The notes beneath the pieces were generated by a model that worked only from the letters and a program-made list of their open reading frames with translations, was not told the DNA's origin and made no database searches. From positions 1 to 64,000 of the forward strand of contig KV918978.1 of NCBI GenBank assembly GCA_002049455.2: a DNA stretch of 64,000 nt, read 5' to 3'. A program made the position numbers and the translations under genes. The stretch is from Porphyra umbilicalis. Lineage: Eukaryota; Rhodophyta; Bangiophyceae; Bangiales; Bangiaceae. Of this stretch, positions 10,262 to 20,942 are shown piece after piece; position 1 is the stretch's first letter, and each line of letters opens with the position of its first letter.

Positions 10262-10990
10262 ATGTCTTTCATTTTGTTTTTCTCATTGCTCCTCTTCCCG
10301 TTTGCGACACGAATAGCTAAGTCTATTAAACACGCTCTTTTTCACACCTCGAGTCATGATGGCAGGGCACACGCAAAGGCCAATTCCGGGCTGGCATCTT
10401 CAGTGCGTGAGTCATACATGCGCTTCTTCGAGAAACGGAGTGCCCGCGATGTATCGACTTGGTCGCTGGTGCCTGTCCCCAACGACTCAACGGTTCCTAA
10501 TAGCGCGGCACTAAGTTTACGACCGGCTTAGTCAACGTTTTGGTCCACAAAGCAAAAGAACGACAACGGGGGTCACTTTCAGAGTGATTTGTCGAGTAAA
10601 TGTCTACAACTCCGATGCTGTGTAGGCAAGTCCTGGCTTGTGTGTTTTCACATTTAGCATAAATATGACGTCTCAATTGAAATTATGGCAGGCTTTTTGT
10701 TGCCAGTTGCTTCCGCCCACTTGCGATCACCTCACGGGCAACAATCCGTGCGGGAGCCTCCTATCTTCGCGCACATCACAGCTGCATACATGGCATTGTC
10801 CGGCACGTGCGTGTGCTCGTGAAGTACACACCCTCGCCTGAGTAGTAGCGACAGCGCAGCGTCTGTCACTGCACTGGTCCTGGTCTGACGCGTGTTCTGG
10901 TGACCGAGACCCCATGCACCGACACTGCCGTCGCCTTTCCCACCCCCACCCGCACTATCCGTCTTGCGCACGCGCCGAACTCATTCCACC
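10262..10990. other. T10 copy A interior, no supported gene
   Basis: Conserved with copy B (about 50370-51120) but without a recognisable long frame. It is AT-richer than the neighbouring Ala-rich gene and may hold promoters or untranslated exons. Confidence 0.35.
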
Positions 10991-11018
10991 CCGCACCGTG
11001 GCGGCAACTGCTCATGGG

Positions 11019-11594
11019 TCAGCGGTTTGAGCGACGGGGCTCGTCGCTCGCATCGCCAGCGACTACCTGTGGTGCCGCCCCCAGTCGGCTGTCACGGGGA
11101 TCGGGCGGGGCGGGGGCTCCCGAAGAGAACGCCTGCGGTGTGCGCACCATCCGTCCAACAGCCGTGAAGGGGTGATGGCGGCGACCCCAACCAGACCCTA
11201 AGCTTTTCGCCTCCGCCGTGATGGACCATCGGTAATCTGGTGATGCCGGCTCCAACAGCGTACGCTGCCCAAGAAATCCCGCGACAGACAAAGACGAAGA
11301 GCAAAGCCCACTCGTTAGTGATTTCAATGCCTGCACCAGAGGTTCAGTGTTCGGGAGCACTGAAGACCCGTTCTCCTCACACGTCAACTGCAGGAATCGC
11401 ACGACGCGCAGACGCACCGGCCCGAGCTCCGAACCCAAGGCGACGCAGATTTCCACCATGGACGATAATGTGTAACGTACGACATTAAAACAACGTGGAC
11501 GTGGAATGAAGCCCGTGCATGGAAGCTCACTGTGTGTGTGTGCATGAGCTTGTATACTTTCGAGACTACATATCAACAAAGACACTAAGCGCAA
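11019..11594 (-). CDS. Hypothetical ORF in T10 copy A, partly conserved in copy B
   Basis: A 191-codon frame whose C-terminal 130 residues are also open in copy B (49964-50362, +), with a handful of substitutions (shared: RFLQLTCEENGSSVLPNTEP, SPDYRWSITAEAKSLG). In copy B the upstream part is interrupted by a TAG where copy A reads on, so only the later segment has comparative support. No domain is recognised. It is on the same strand as, and just downstream of, the Ala-rich gene, so it could be one of its terminal exons. Its status as an independent gene is doubtful. Confidence 0.3.
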   Translation of the reverse strand: MRLVSLLICSLESIQAHAHTHSELPCTGFIPRPRCFNVVRYTLSSMVEICVALGSELGPVRLRVVRFLQLTCEENGSSVLPNTEPLVQALKSLTSGLCSSSLSVAGFLGQRTLLEPASPDYRWSITAEAKSLGSGWGRRHHPFTAVGRMVRTPQAFSSGAPAPPDPRDSRLGAAPQVVAGDASDEPRRSNR

Positions 11595-11764
11595 CTAACA
11601 GCCTCGGGCGAACGCTTGTGGGAAGAAGAGCAAGAAAATGACACATATCCCGCCGCGCGCCAGCACGTTCGTCCCCCTCGCCAGCTACGCACTTCTTCCT
11701 ACCCTCCACCGCTCACGTCAGCCACAGCGACGGCACGGTGCGGGAGCACGTCGTCCGCCGCCCC

Positions 11765-13842
11765 TCACCCGCCGCCCCGTCTGCCAGCGACGCCGCCGTC
11801 GCCGCTGCCGCCGCCGCCGCCACCCGCGGCGCGCGCGCCCTCCGCAGCGACGCGGGTGTCCGTGCCTCGGCGGGCGCCGCCGCCTACACCGTCTTTTCTG
11901 GTGCCATGAACATTGGTTTCGGCGTCGGCGTCAGCCGCATCCACCGCCTCTGTGGCATCTACCGCCATCGCGGCGGGCGCCGCCGCTGTATCCCCTGGCT
12001 GCCCACCTATGACAGCTCGTCCACTACTGGCACCGCGCCGATCAAGTACAACATGCGGCACGCGGACCCTGCGGCAACCAGCGTGGCGGCCAGGCCAACG
12101 ACGTTCCCGCTCTCTTCACGCCCAGCGGGTGGCGGTGAGCGTCAGTAGTGGCACGGGCGGCGGTAGCAACGCAGGAAGGGTCGGAGGCGGCGGTCGCCAG
12201 ACCAGGGAGCGCCTCACACGGGAAAGCTTGGTGGGCGGGGTCGAGGCCGAGCACCGACGCCTGCGGAAGGGAAAGGGAACCCGGCACGTGCGGCTGCGAG
12301 GAGAGTGGAATGGGCGGGGGGGGGGGCACAGCGGTGGCGGCGGCGGCTGCGGTGCCCGCCGCCGCCGGCCCACGCTCTCCGACGGTTGAACTCCACGCCA
12401 TTCCGGCTGCGGCGGACCTGGGAAAGTCGACCCCCCTACCCTCTGTGGCGGGCAGAGCAAACAGCTAAACCGTGACCCACCCCCTCAACAACTCCCCCTG
12501 AGCGCCGTCCGCAAGCCGTCCTCGACCCTCTTCGAGGTCCCGGTGGCGAGCCGACCACGCTGCCCGGGCCGCGTGCCGCCTCGCTGACGCTCGAAATGTG
12601 GCCCTCGGCGACGAGCTTCCCTCCGTCGCGGCGTCGGCGGCGGCCGCGATGCCCGACGTGCAGCGGCCGGCTCCCCCCTGCTACCGCCGCCCCGGGGGGG
12701 GAGAGACCGGCGGCCGCCGCCGGTCAAGCCGTGGCGGCTGCTCCGACGTCGCCTGTGACGCGGGGCGGTCGGGCGGCTGGCCAGCCGCCGTGGCGTCGGC
12801 GTCTCCCCCCGGAGCCCACTATCCGAGGTCTGACGGTACATCATCGACGATTGGCTCGGCAACAGCGTCCCCGACGCCTCCGCCGCGGACCAGTCTGTGG
12901 CGGGGGGGGCGACAGCGGCGGGGGGCGACGCGGCGGCGGCGGCCGCGGCCGCCGCCTCTCCCCGGCGGGCGGCCGTGACGGCGGTGGGGGTCCCTGCTGC
13001 CACCGCGGCAGCGGCGGTGGAGGCGTTCCGAAGACCGCGGGCGGCGGGCGTCGTGACCGTCACCAAACGCGCGTCGTCGGGGCACGCGGTGCCGCCCGGC
13101 GTCACCGCGCCGAGTGTGGCGGCCGTCATCCGCGCTGTGGCTAGCTCTGCGGTCGTGTGGAAAAGGTCGATGGCTGCCGCCAGGGCGTCATAGTCCTTTT
13201 CGTTGTCGTCCCCCCCACCTATCCCTCATGTGATGCCGCCTAGAGTTGCGTCCACCGCGTCGGCCTCGGCCCCTTACGACGGCCACAACAGCTTCGCCGC
13301 GCGGTCGACGTCAGTACACGTTCACGCGGGGCCCCCCGCCAACCCCCTGCTCGCAAACAATGACGCCTCGCCAAGCGCCGCCGCCCTCCGCACGGACGTC
13401 CGCACACTCGCGTCGACTCTTGGCGCCAGGGCAATGCCGAGAGCCCCAGCCGACGCCGCGCGCCAGTACGCCGCCGCAGCGCCCGCCGCATCGCCTGGCC
13501 AGTACACTACAGCCCAGCCGCTTCCGCGGCGGCGGCACGGGTGGTGGCAGCCCCGGTCGGCGGGGTTTCTACCCCGCCGCCGATGACAGGCACCGACGGC
13601 GGGAGGTTGGGAGGCGCCATGACGTCCGCTTCCCCAACGCGGCGTTTAGACCCCAACCGCACCGCGACGGCCTCCGTAGCCACGCCGAGCAGCGTCCGCG
13701 CGGCGAGCCTACCCCCCCACGCCAGGGGGCGCCTGCCCCCACCCCTCGCAACCGCCCGTCCTGAATCGCCGGCACCTGCCTCCGTCGACCCTGCGGGCGC
13801 CAACGAGACGACTAGAGCCCGCACGGTGGCGCCCCCCCCCAC
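11765..13842 (-). CDS. Ala-rich T10 cargo gene, probable multi-exon (boundaries unresolved)
   Basis: Several minus-strand frames are conserved with copy B. The best anchor (ORF 13129-12485 and open frame just upstream) reads DNEKDYDALAAAIDL and continues through MTAATLGAVTPGGTACPDDA, an Ala run and PSQSSMMYRQTSDSG. A second anchor (about 12265-12060) begins after a pyrimidine-rich stretch ending in CAG and reads ASVLGLDPAHQAFPCEALPG. The 5' frame (13842-13507) includes PPSVPVIGGGVETPPTG. Anchors lie in different frames, so introns are required, but I could not fix the joins. No known domain is recognised. Extreme GC content makes opposite-strand frames open too; the chosen strand rests on peptide plausibility and the acceptor site. 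Confidence 0.4.
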
Positions 13843-14044
13843 CGTGTGTGGCCACGCCTTTCCCGCAAAAGAGCCGCAGCGTTTTTCGTGTTTCTATGCT
13901 TTTCTTTTCTTCTCGAAGACGAAGCACCAGCCCGTACTGTGCGGCGTAGCTCTGACCGAACCTCGGCATGAAGCGTTCTGCGCTCAGTTCGAGGAAGCGC
14001 CTCTATGTCCGGTGGTTGATGACAGCCGGAGCTCGTAGGATGTG

Positions 14045-14600
14045 ACGGCGAATGGTCAAGGTGGTTGAGCACCCTCTCGTCTTGTGTCTTCACTTCTTCA
14101 TTCTCGGTACCCATTCTTCCAACTGCTTGTATGTATCTCTCAGTCCGAATCAAGACCGTCACTTTAGTCGGCCAAGTGCTTACTGTCCTTCCTTTACTGT
14201 TCTTTCGACTTAACCATTTGTTCCTTGGCAGTTCATCGCGCTCAGATCACCTTGCCATCAGAGTAGAGCAAGGGTTGAAGACCGCATGAGTCAGAGCAGC
14301 GGACTGCATGGCTGGTTCTCTCGACCATGACCGACGTACAGGGCTTCGGAGGCGATGAGGGCGATCATTCATTCCATGCGAACTCCATCGAACAGCTTTC
14401 GTGGCAGTACATAATCGCTCAGAAACTCCGGTCTGAATGGTCGAGGAGTACAAGCCAGTCCACTGCTTCTGCGTCATCTAACGCCAAGAGAGTCCAGAGA
14501 AACATCGCCATAAAAAGATGTCATCTTGTTCTCCCATAAAACAAGAGGGGCTACTCTAGACGTAGGTCCCTAATTAGCAGGCACTCTGGTCCAGTGAAGA
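14045..14600. other. T10 copy A non-coding interval before the transposase
   Basis: Moderate GC, no long frame, conserved in copy B (about 46800-47290). It lies between the divergent transposase (+) and Ala-rich gene (-) and so probably holds promoters for both. Confidence 0.4.
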
Positions 14601-14617
14601 ACCTCTGAAGACGCCCT

Positions 14618-15748
14618 GTGTCGCATTGGACGTTCGGCAACCTGCTCACCCTCTTCTTCATCATGTTCGACGACACGGCACGGATGTTGGTCATCTCGTG
14701 GGTCTTGTTCGAAGACGTGAGCATCTCGGAGGTGGCCAGGCGCTCGATGTGCGACCGAAGCACGGCGGCTGCTTGGGTGAAGGCGTACAAGGACACCGGA
14801 GAGTGGTGGCCGGACCCGGCCATCCGAAATCGTCATGCGGATAACGTTCGGTTCGACAAGCACTTCGTCCGCGCCGTGAGTGCCGTCATCTTGTCGGACC
14901 CGGAGCAGCTGTTTGGTGAAATGAAGGACGTGTTTATTTTTTTATCGACTTTTCCTGGTTATCGCGACTCCTACAAGTGCTCAATTGCCACCCTCCACCG
15001 CGTGCTGCGGGCTGCGGGCTACTCATACAAGCAGCTCTACCGTATGTGTCGGGAACGTGATCAAGCAAGGCGGGAGGCATTCGCAAGGCTATTTTTGTCA
15101 ATCCCCCTTCGGTGCCTCGTGTCGGCCGAAGAGACCCACAAGGACGGCGGGGACTTGCGGCGACGACGCGGTCGGTGGCTGCGTGGTGCGCGTTACGAGT
15201 GCCAGTCGCGTGGCCGGAGGGCGATGCTAAGGACTTCAACGATGATGGCCGTGTCCTACTCGGATGGGGTGCTTCACTCGGTCAACACCCCCACCCCTCC
15301 GTCCCAGAACTCGGACGATTGGCTGTTCTTCCTCAACGGGCTGCTCCCAACGATGAACCGGTTCTTGCCTGGTCTACCGTGGAGGCTGCAACCAGACCGG
15401 TGCGTTCTACTATATGACAATGCACCTATCCACTCGGCGGAGGCGGATGCCTTCATACGCGCAAACGGCATCTTTCGTCTTCGTCTTCCACCGTATAGTC
15501 CAGAGTTTCAACCGATTGAGGAGGTGTTTAGTGAGTACTCGCACCAGCTCAAGACGGCGCACCACTCGTATGGCGGGGTGCCCGAGGCGCTTCTACACGC
15601 AGTTGCATTGTCTAAGTTGGCTGCCCCAAACCTTGCGTCTCACTTTGAGCACAGCCTGTTGGAGGCTGTTCGAAACGTTCCAGAGTTGTGTGGGCCTGGT
15701 GGGCCGTGGGAGGGTGTCTTTGCATCTCTGCCTGACGTGCGGGAGTAA
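14618..15748 (+). CDS. IS630/Tc1-mariner-type transposase with Glu at the first catalytic site (T10 copy A)
   Basis: A 376-codon intact frame (alternative start 14663, MFDDTARML). The N-terminal helix-turn-helix (SISEVARRSMCDRSTAAAWV) is followed by the linker DPAIRNRHADN and a DDE domain. The second catalytic Asp is residue 267 (VLLYDNAPIH) and the third is Glu301 (PYSPEFQPIEE), with 33 residues between them. At the first position the codon GAA (15128-15130) gives AEETH where the relative at 60.4 kb has ADETH (GAC), an Asp-to-Glu change at residue 171 shared with copy B. These enzymes cut at the TIRs and insert at TA. Either Glu is tolerated or these copies are moved by another enzyme. Confidence 0.85.
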   Translation: MSHWTFGNLLTLFFIMFDDTARMLVISWVLFEDVSISEVARRSMCDRSTAAAWVKAYKDTGEWWPDPAIRNRHADNVRFDKHFVRAVSAVILSDPEQLFGEMKDVFIFLSTFPGYRDSYKCSIATLHRVLRAAGYSYKQLYRMCRERDQARREAFARLFLSIPLRCLVSAEETHKDGGDLRRRRGRWLRGARYECQSRGRRAMLRTSTMMAVSYSDGVLHSVNTPTPPSQNSDDWLFFLNGLLPTMNRFLPGLPWRLQPDRCVLLYDNAPIHSAEADAFIRANGIFRLRLPPYSPEFQPIEEVFSEYSHQLKTAHHSYGGVPEALLHAVALSKLAAPNLASHFEHSLLEAVRNVPELCGPGGPWEGVFASLPDVRE

Positions 15749-15804
15749 TGGGTCAAATGGTACAATACAATAAACGTCTATCAGATGGCCATGAAAGCAA
15801 GGCA

Positions 15805-17554
15805 CTAACGGCGATGGAACGTGACCCACGACAAGACCAGGTCACGCAGTCCCAGTGGGAGGGACGACACATCCGGATGAGGCTCGCCTTGCTCACCCCA
15901 CTTAGACAAAATCAAAACTACGACATCCACCGCACTCACAGTCGAGCCGCACACAGTATGACCACGTAGAAATCCGGAAACCATACCCTGACGTGCCTTG
16001 TCCACGAACGCAGCACGCTCAGAATCGTCCCCAGGTCCGAACGCAAATGCTGCCAGGTTCTCGGCCAAGGCAGCCGCGCCCAGCTGCCGAAACTCGCTGT
16101 CGCGTTGGCCTGTGGCTGCCGATTCGGTGCTGCCTGGCGCAGCAGGACCAATCGCGCCGGCGGCCTCTGGAATCGGAGGGGGGGGGGGCGGTGCCTCTCC
16201 GGCGTAGAGGGCCCGCCTGTAAATTGTTCAGCCACATACAAGAAACAGAAGAAAGGGAGAATAGAAAGAGCGCTGGCAACAGAAAGGAGGGTTAGAACGT
16301 CAGGTCACACCACAAGTAAACGAGGACACACACTTGAGCTGAATACCGCACGTCCCGGCACAGTGCAAGCACGCTCAAGCACGCCCAGAAGAAATTAAAC
16401 AACAACTCACACTCGGTTGGACGTGCTGGCCCCGCCCACGTTGCCGAGCCGGCCATCGATCCTGGCAACCTGAGCGATCCGCTTCTCCGCCGCAGTCTCC
16501 GCGAAACGCTTGCCAACTGCTCGGCGCACGACTGTCGAGTTCGGGGCCTCCCCGCTCGACGGCGACCCAAAACCGACGCCTGCTTGGCTCGCTCCGGCGA
16601 AAAGCAGCGCCACGTCACGCGGCATCCCAGCCGCCAAGCCAGTAGCCAACGACGAGTGGTAGACAGCTCCAAGCGGGTTACGAACCATTGCGGCTCGAGC
16701 GTTCGGACCCGATAGCGCCGTCGTTGCTCGAGCCATTATCGCTCCACGAGCAACATCTGGCTGCTCTGCGACGTCAGATCGTAGAGCGTCCCGACGCCGA
16801 GCCACTTGGGCTTGCGCTTCATCGGCGGCGACGGTCGCCGACCGAAGAGCAGCGGCCGCAACTTGCTTGAGGTGGGCGTCCGTAGTTTTCGCACACACCA
16901 TCGATGCCACGTTCCACTGGACGCCCTTTCTCCGGCGAACCGAGAGCTTGCCTGTGGGGGTAAAGGAAAGATCAAACGCCTTTGACAGCGAAAGAGTGTG
17001 GGGAAGGTGGCCCTTTTGCAGACACAAATGGCAACTACAAAGCCACGGAGACACAGAGAAACGAAAATAGATCAAGCTCGTGGTCAGAATATTGCTACGT
17101 CGAGCAGGCCGGCAAACAGATCTCTCGACGATGACAACAGAAGGAGAACATCCCAAACTCACTGTTTACTAAGGGCGCAACGCTTTACCCTTGCAGCCGA
17201 ACACGTGCACGCCTGCGTCCAAAACGGAGCCGGCACGTTCGGGCTCGCCGTGCACTCACGCACGCTCGCCTCACACGTCCCGAAGTTGTGGGCATCATCG
17301 GCAAATCGCCGGCGGTAGCCGCAAATAGAGCAAGCGTAAGCCGGCGCGGCGTCACCCTCGCCCACATCACCGTCAGGTTGATTAGCGACATGCCCACCCT
17401 TGTCCGCCGTCTCGGGACAGGTCCCGGCAGCCATATCAGGTGAACCGGTCCGGGTGTCCTCCTCTTCCGACGATGACGAACGCGTGCCGGCAGCGAGCCC
17501 GGCCGCCTCCCTAGCAGCCGTCAAAATTGGTTGGATGTCGCTGCTGGATGACAT
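15805..17554 (-). CDS. Zinc-finger cargo gene of T10 copy A, four exons (423 aa)
   Basis: Proposed exons on the minus strand are 17554-17260, 17212-17189, 16951-16411 and 16216-15805. Introns are 47 nt (GTGAGT...GACGCAG), 237 nt (GTAAAG...CCCCACAG) and 194 nt (GTGAGT...TTTACAG). All phases fit and the same model works in copy B. The N terminus (MSSSSDIQPILTAAREAAGL) precedes a Ser/Glu acidic patch and a CCHC-type finger, C-x2-C-x10-H-x4-C (CSICGYRRRFADDAHNFGTC). Next come a basic KLSVRRRKG segment, a long Ala/Arg helical middle and a well-formed C terminus (VSAVDVVVLILSKWGEQG...LSWVTFHRR). No family is recognised. A DNA-binding role in transposition is only a guess. The 24-nt second exon and 47-nt intron need transcript support. 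Confidence 0.5.
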
Positions 17555-17785
17555 GGCGGGCGTGCGATTGGTCGGGAAGGGCGAGGGTCGGAGGAGAAAG
17601 GAGGATAGGTGGGGGGGGGGGGGGGGGGGCTCAGCATTGGCAACGTGACGAGCGGATCTGTCGACAGAAATAGATTGACGAGAGGACGGCGAATCATGCG
17701 CCAATTGAGACGTGGAGCAAGACCCTCTTAAGTGCGCAAATGACTGGACATTAATGATGGGCAGATGAAGCGTGCACAGCCGAGC

Positions 17786-17968
17786 TCAGTCGTCAGCCAC
17801 CAGATGGTGTGGGGCGTGCCAGTGGCGTGCGACCGACGGACGCGTGAAATCGGTCACATTTTCCCAGATCGTCGCCCGCAGCGTGTTCGCAACGCCAAGA
17901 GCGTCGAGCTGCTGAACTCGGTCGGTGCTCGTTACTTCACTGGCCGTAACAAAGGTCCGAGAAGACAC
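17786..17968 (-). CDS. Small conserved ORF near the T10 right end
   Basis: Sixty codons, open and same length in copy B (43382-43564, +) with two to three substitutions (shared: ENVTDFTRPSVARHWHAPHH). It lies about 230 bp upstream of the zinc-finger gene start on the same strand and could be a separate small protein or an upstream exon. No motif is recognised. Confidence 0.3.
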   Translation of the reverse strand: MSSRTFVTASEVTSTDRVQQLDALGVANTLRATIWENVTDFTRPSVARHWHAPHHLVADD

Positions 17969-18273
17969 TTACATCGCATGCTAAGATGCAATAACGCTTC
18001 TCAGAAAGCGCCCTGTTGTCTTGCTAAATGGGACGACAAGGCGACGAATCATGCAAGGCTCCACGAGAAAACGGCAGTCACGAGACTAATGTGTCGTTCT
18101 CTCATGACAGCCTCGCCTGCATCTTGCTGGAGACCACTGTGGGATACAAAATGGACCGCAGAGGCTTGCAGGGACCGTGACCTTGAAACATCGGCCACGT
18201 TCTCTTTCTGTCTCTGAAGAAACTTGAAATTCTATGAGTTTCAACTGTTGCATCCGATGACTGTTGCATTCCG

Positions 18274-18302
18274 TGACTGAGGGATTTTTTGGAGAACGGC
18301 TG
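18274..18302 (-). repeat. T10 copy A right terminal inverted repeat
   Basis: Ends in GGAGAACGGCTG followed by TA. Its reverse complement matches the left terminus at 7909 and the start of copy B at 43048. Confidence 0.85.
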
Positions 18303-18504
18303 TAGTGTTCGCACATGTCTCGGCTCCGACGTACAGAAAATGAGGACAAAAGGCACTCTGATGGGGTTACTTCTTTGACGCCGAGCAGGGGCGCTCTGCA
18401 CTCCATCCCATTGGCCATATCTAAATAGTATCAAGGGTGGATGCGCATGGACACCTCCCTCCTCGCCCCCTACCCCACTCCGTCCAGGGCAGCTGAAGCC
18501 CCTA

Positions 18505-18636
18505 CAGCCGTTCTCCCAAAAATCCCGCACTCCAACTGTTGCGAAATAGTTCTAAATCGGCCTCTGCGGGGTCGTAGAGGCCGACTTTGCACTCTTTTGC
18601 AACTGTCGGAGTGCGGGATTTTTGGGAGAACGGCTG
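18505..18636. mobile_element. 132-bp hairpin MITE with T10-related termini
   Basis: Starts CAGCCGTTCTCCCAAAAATC and ends with its inverted partner, flanked by TA on both sides (18503-18504 and 18637-18638). About 40 bp at each end are complementary with few mismatches, leaving a short loop. The terminal dozen bases equal those of T10, whose right end is only 203 bp away, so it is probably mobilised by the same or a related transposase. Confidence 0.85.
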
Positions 18637-18639
18637 TAC

Positions 18640-19350
18640 TTGATAGTTTCATCTCGTGGTGCACCCTCCGCCGTGCCACGTCCTCCTGTCGCCGCATCCA
18701 ATCGCCACCACGCCTTCGCCCCACCACCTCCCCCCCCACTGCTCCACCAGCCCCTCCCCCCCTGCCCCACGCGCCGCCCCTGCCGATGTCTGAATGACAA
18801 CAACACATGACCGTGGCCACAGAGAGCCAGAAATAGCCAGCAAGTGTAACGACAAGCAGAGATAAGTGACAAAAAAGGCACTGCATCGGCCAGCAAGAGG
18901 TCAAATACGCATACCGGGGCCATCGAGTTAGATCTCGCGGTGCACTCGATGCTTGGTAGGGCCGCCATACCACGCTGATGCTGATGAAACAAACGCCGAA
19001 TCACATAAACGAATGCTTCATACCGCTTCAAGGGGGGGATTGGGGGGGGGGAGACTCGTCCCGGCACCTCTCTCCACGCACAAGCGACGAAATGGCACAA
19101 ACAACGGGCAAACAGCATCGCGTGCTCCCATGTATTGTGGTAGAGGCGGGGGAATTCGGAGGGAGCAGCACAAGTGGTGGGAGAGGGGGGGACGGACGGT
19201 GACGAGCGTTGGCAGCGGTGGACTCCTTGGTGGTGGTGGGGGGCAGGACGACTGCCGGGCTGTTCCTGAGGGGTGAGATTGACTGTTTTCTGTAAGTAAA
19301 CGGGCGACGTGGCCTCTGAAGGTTCAAAACTTTCAACCCAGAAGACTCGG
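18640..19350. other. No recognised gene
   Basis: Contains C-rich and G-rich runs (for example CCCCACCACCTCCCCCC around 18720). No frame has conserved motifs. Nothing further is supported. Confidence 0.3.
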
Positions 19351-19375
19351 CTTAACTAGGTGTGCCTGGGGGCCC

Positions 19376-20150
19376 TGGTGCCGGCCGCCGCCCCCGCCGC
19401 CGCCCGCGGCTCCTGCCGCTCTCCTCCGCCCCCGCTGCTGGCCGCTGCCCCCGCTGCTGGCCGCTGCCCCCGCTGCTGGCCGCTGCTCCCGCCGCTGGCC
19501 GCCGCCCCCCGCTGCTGGCCGCCGCCCCCGCTGCCGGACGCCGCCCCCGCTGCCGGCCGCTGCCCCCGCTGCTGGCCGCCGCCCCCGCTGCCGGCCGCTG
19601 CCCCCGCTGCTGGCCGCCGCCCCCGCTGCCCTCCGCCGCTCCTGCCGCTCGCTGCCGCCCCCTGTGCCGCCCAACGACCCGGCTGCCGCCCGCCGCCCCG
19701 ACCACCGGCCACCCGCTCCAGCCGCTTCCCGCTGCCCCGACTGCCGCCCTTTCCTCCTACCGCCCGCTGCCGCCGTTGCGGCCGGCTCCCACTTCTGCTA
19801 CCGCCCGTCGCCCACGCAGCCCGCCGCCACCGCCGCTGCCGGCTCCCGCTTCTGCTGCCGCCCGCCGCTCGCGCGGCCGGCCGTTGATACCGCCGCCGGA
19901 CGTCGCCCCCGCTGCCGCCCATCGCCCCCGCTGTCGTCCGCCGCCCCTGCTGTTGGCCGCCGCCCCTGCCGCCCGCCGCCGCCCCCGCTGCTGGCCACCG
20001 TCCCCACCACCGTCCTCCGCTCCTGTCTCTGGCCATCGACCCCGCTGCCGGCCACTACTGGCTGCCGCTCCCGCTTCCGGCCACTACTGGCTGCCGCTCC
20101 CGCTTCCGGCCGCCACCCCAGCCGTTCGCTGCGGCCGCCTGCCATTGCAG
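19376..20150. repeat. GC-rich low-complexity tract
   Basis: About 0.8 kb of imperfect repeats of CCGCTGCTGGCCGCTGCCCC-like units, grading into CCGCCGCC-type sequence. All long frames on both strands here are low-complexity (Ala/Pro/Leu or Gly/Arg) and are regarded as compositional artefacts. It ends about 60 bp before LTR element 2. Confidence 0.8.
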
Positions 20151-20210
20151 GCTTCTAGCTGTGTTGCTTTTCTCTTCTGCTTTGCATGTTAGCTGATGGA
20201 TCTGGGGGCT

Positions 20211-20940
20211 TTGTGACGGTCCGTCACATGGCCCCCCACACTCCGGGAACCAGATTCCCCGGAAATATGCCCCACTAACGCATATTTCAAATTGTTCCGT
20301 CGGCGACCCACTTGTGATCATTTCGTGGCTCGCCAACCACAACTGCAATCCCAATACTTGCCTGGGATTCGTAACCCCCCCGAGCGGGCCCCTACTTAAG
20401 GGCCTAATTTTGTGTAAACCCGACTTGGATTATCGACATATGTTACTTTGCGCCCCTGACCCTGGGGCGCCGCGAGGGTGTCACGTAGCACCCTTCCCCC
20501 GCCTGTACTCAAGGCGGTATTCGAAGCTTCGGCCGTCCTTCGGGTTATGGGCCCAGTAGGCCCTGAGGAGAGGGCCTTTCGTTGGTCCTTTGAGGGTGTC
20601 TGAGGAGGGTTTCCCGAGGGTCCTTTGAGGGAGTCTGGGGAGGGTTTTCCGAGGGTCCTTTGAGGGTGTCTGAGGAGGGTTTTCCGAGGGTCCGAGGCGA
20701 ACGGATGGGATAAGAGGGTGAGGCGTGAGGGTCGCCTCGAGGCCTTCGACGCGGGCAAGTAAACTTCCGGTCACACAACTCGTGTTTGTCGCTCGGGGCG
20801 CCTTCCCCCGGTCGACGCCGTGCGTGTGCACTCTTTGGGGTTTCCTTCCGGGGCGGGTATTCCCCGACAGGACTACCCGGCGACACCGTTTGGCTCGCCC
20901 TCCCCCCAACTGGGTGGGATGGGCTGAGCGTGTTGTCACA
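20211..20940 (+). repeat. 5' LTR of element 2
   Basis: TGTGACGGTCCGTCACATGG ... TGTTGTCACA. It carries internal GAGGGTCCTTTGAGGG-type short repeats (about 20590-20690). The partner is at 31360-32088. Confidence 0.93.
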
Positions 20941-20942
20941 TT

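Larger units (their letters stand above)
7909..18302 (+). mobile_element. T10 copy A: 10.4-kb Tc1/mariner-superfamily transposon with cargo
   Basis: A complete element bounded by inverted repeats that start CAG(T/C)CGTTCTCC and run into AAAAAATCCCTCAGT. It is flanked by TA on both sides (7907-7908 and 18303-18304), the target duplication of Tc1/mariner elements. It encodes an IS630/Tc1-type transposase (14618-15748, +), a four-exon zinc-finger gene (17554-15805, -), an Ala-rich probable multi-exon gene (about 13842-11765, -) and an unknown gene with 290-bp internal tandem repeats (about 8921-10178, +). Tc1/mariner elements are normally 1-3 kb with a single gene, so the size and cargo are exceptional. 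A second, diverged copy lies at 43048-52610. Confidence 0.85.

Noticed and set aside
19356..20192. Long overlapping ORFs in the CTGCTGGCC repeat tract
   Set aside because: Artefacts of a tandem GC repeat lacking stop triplets.
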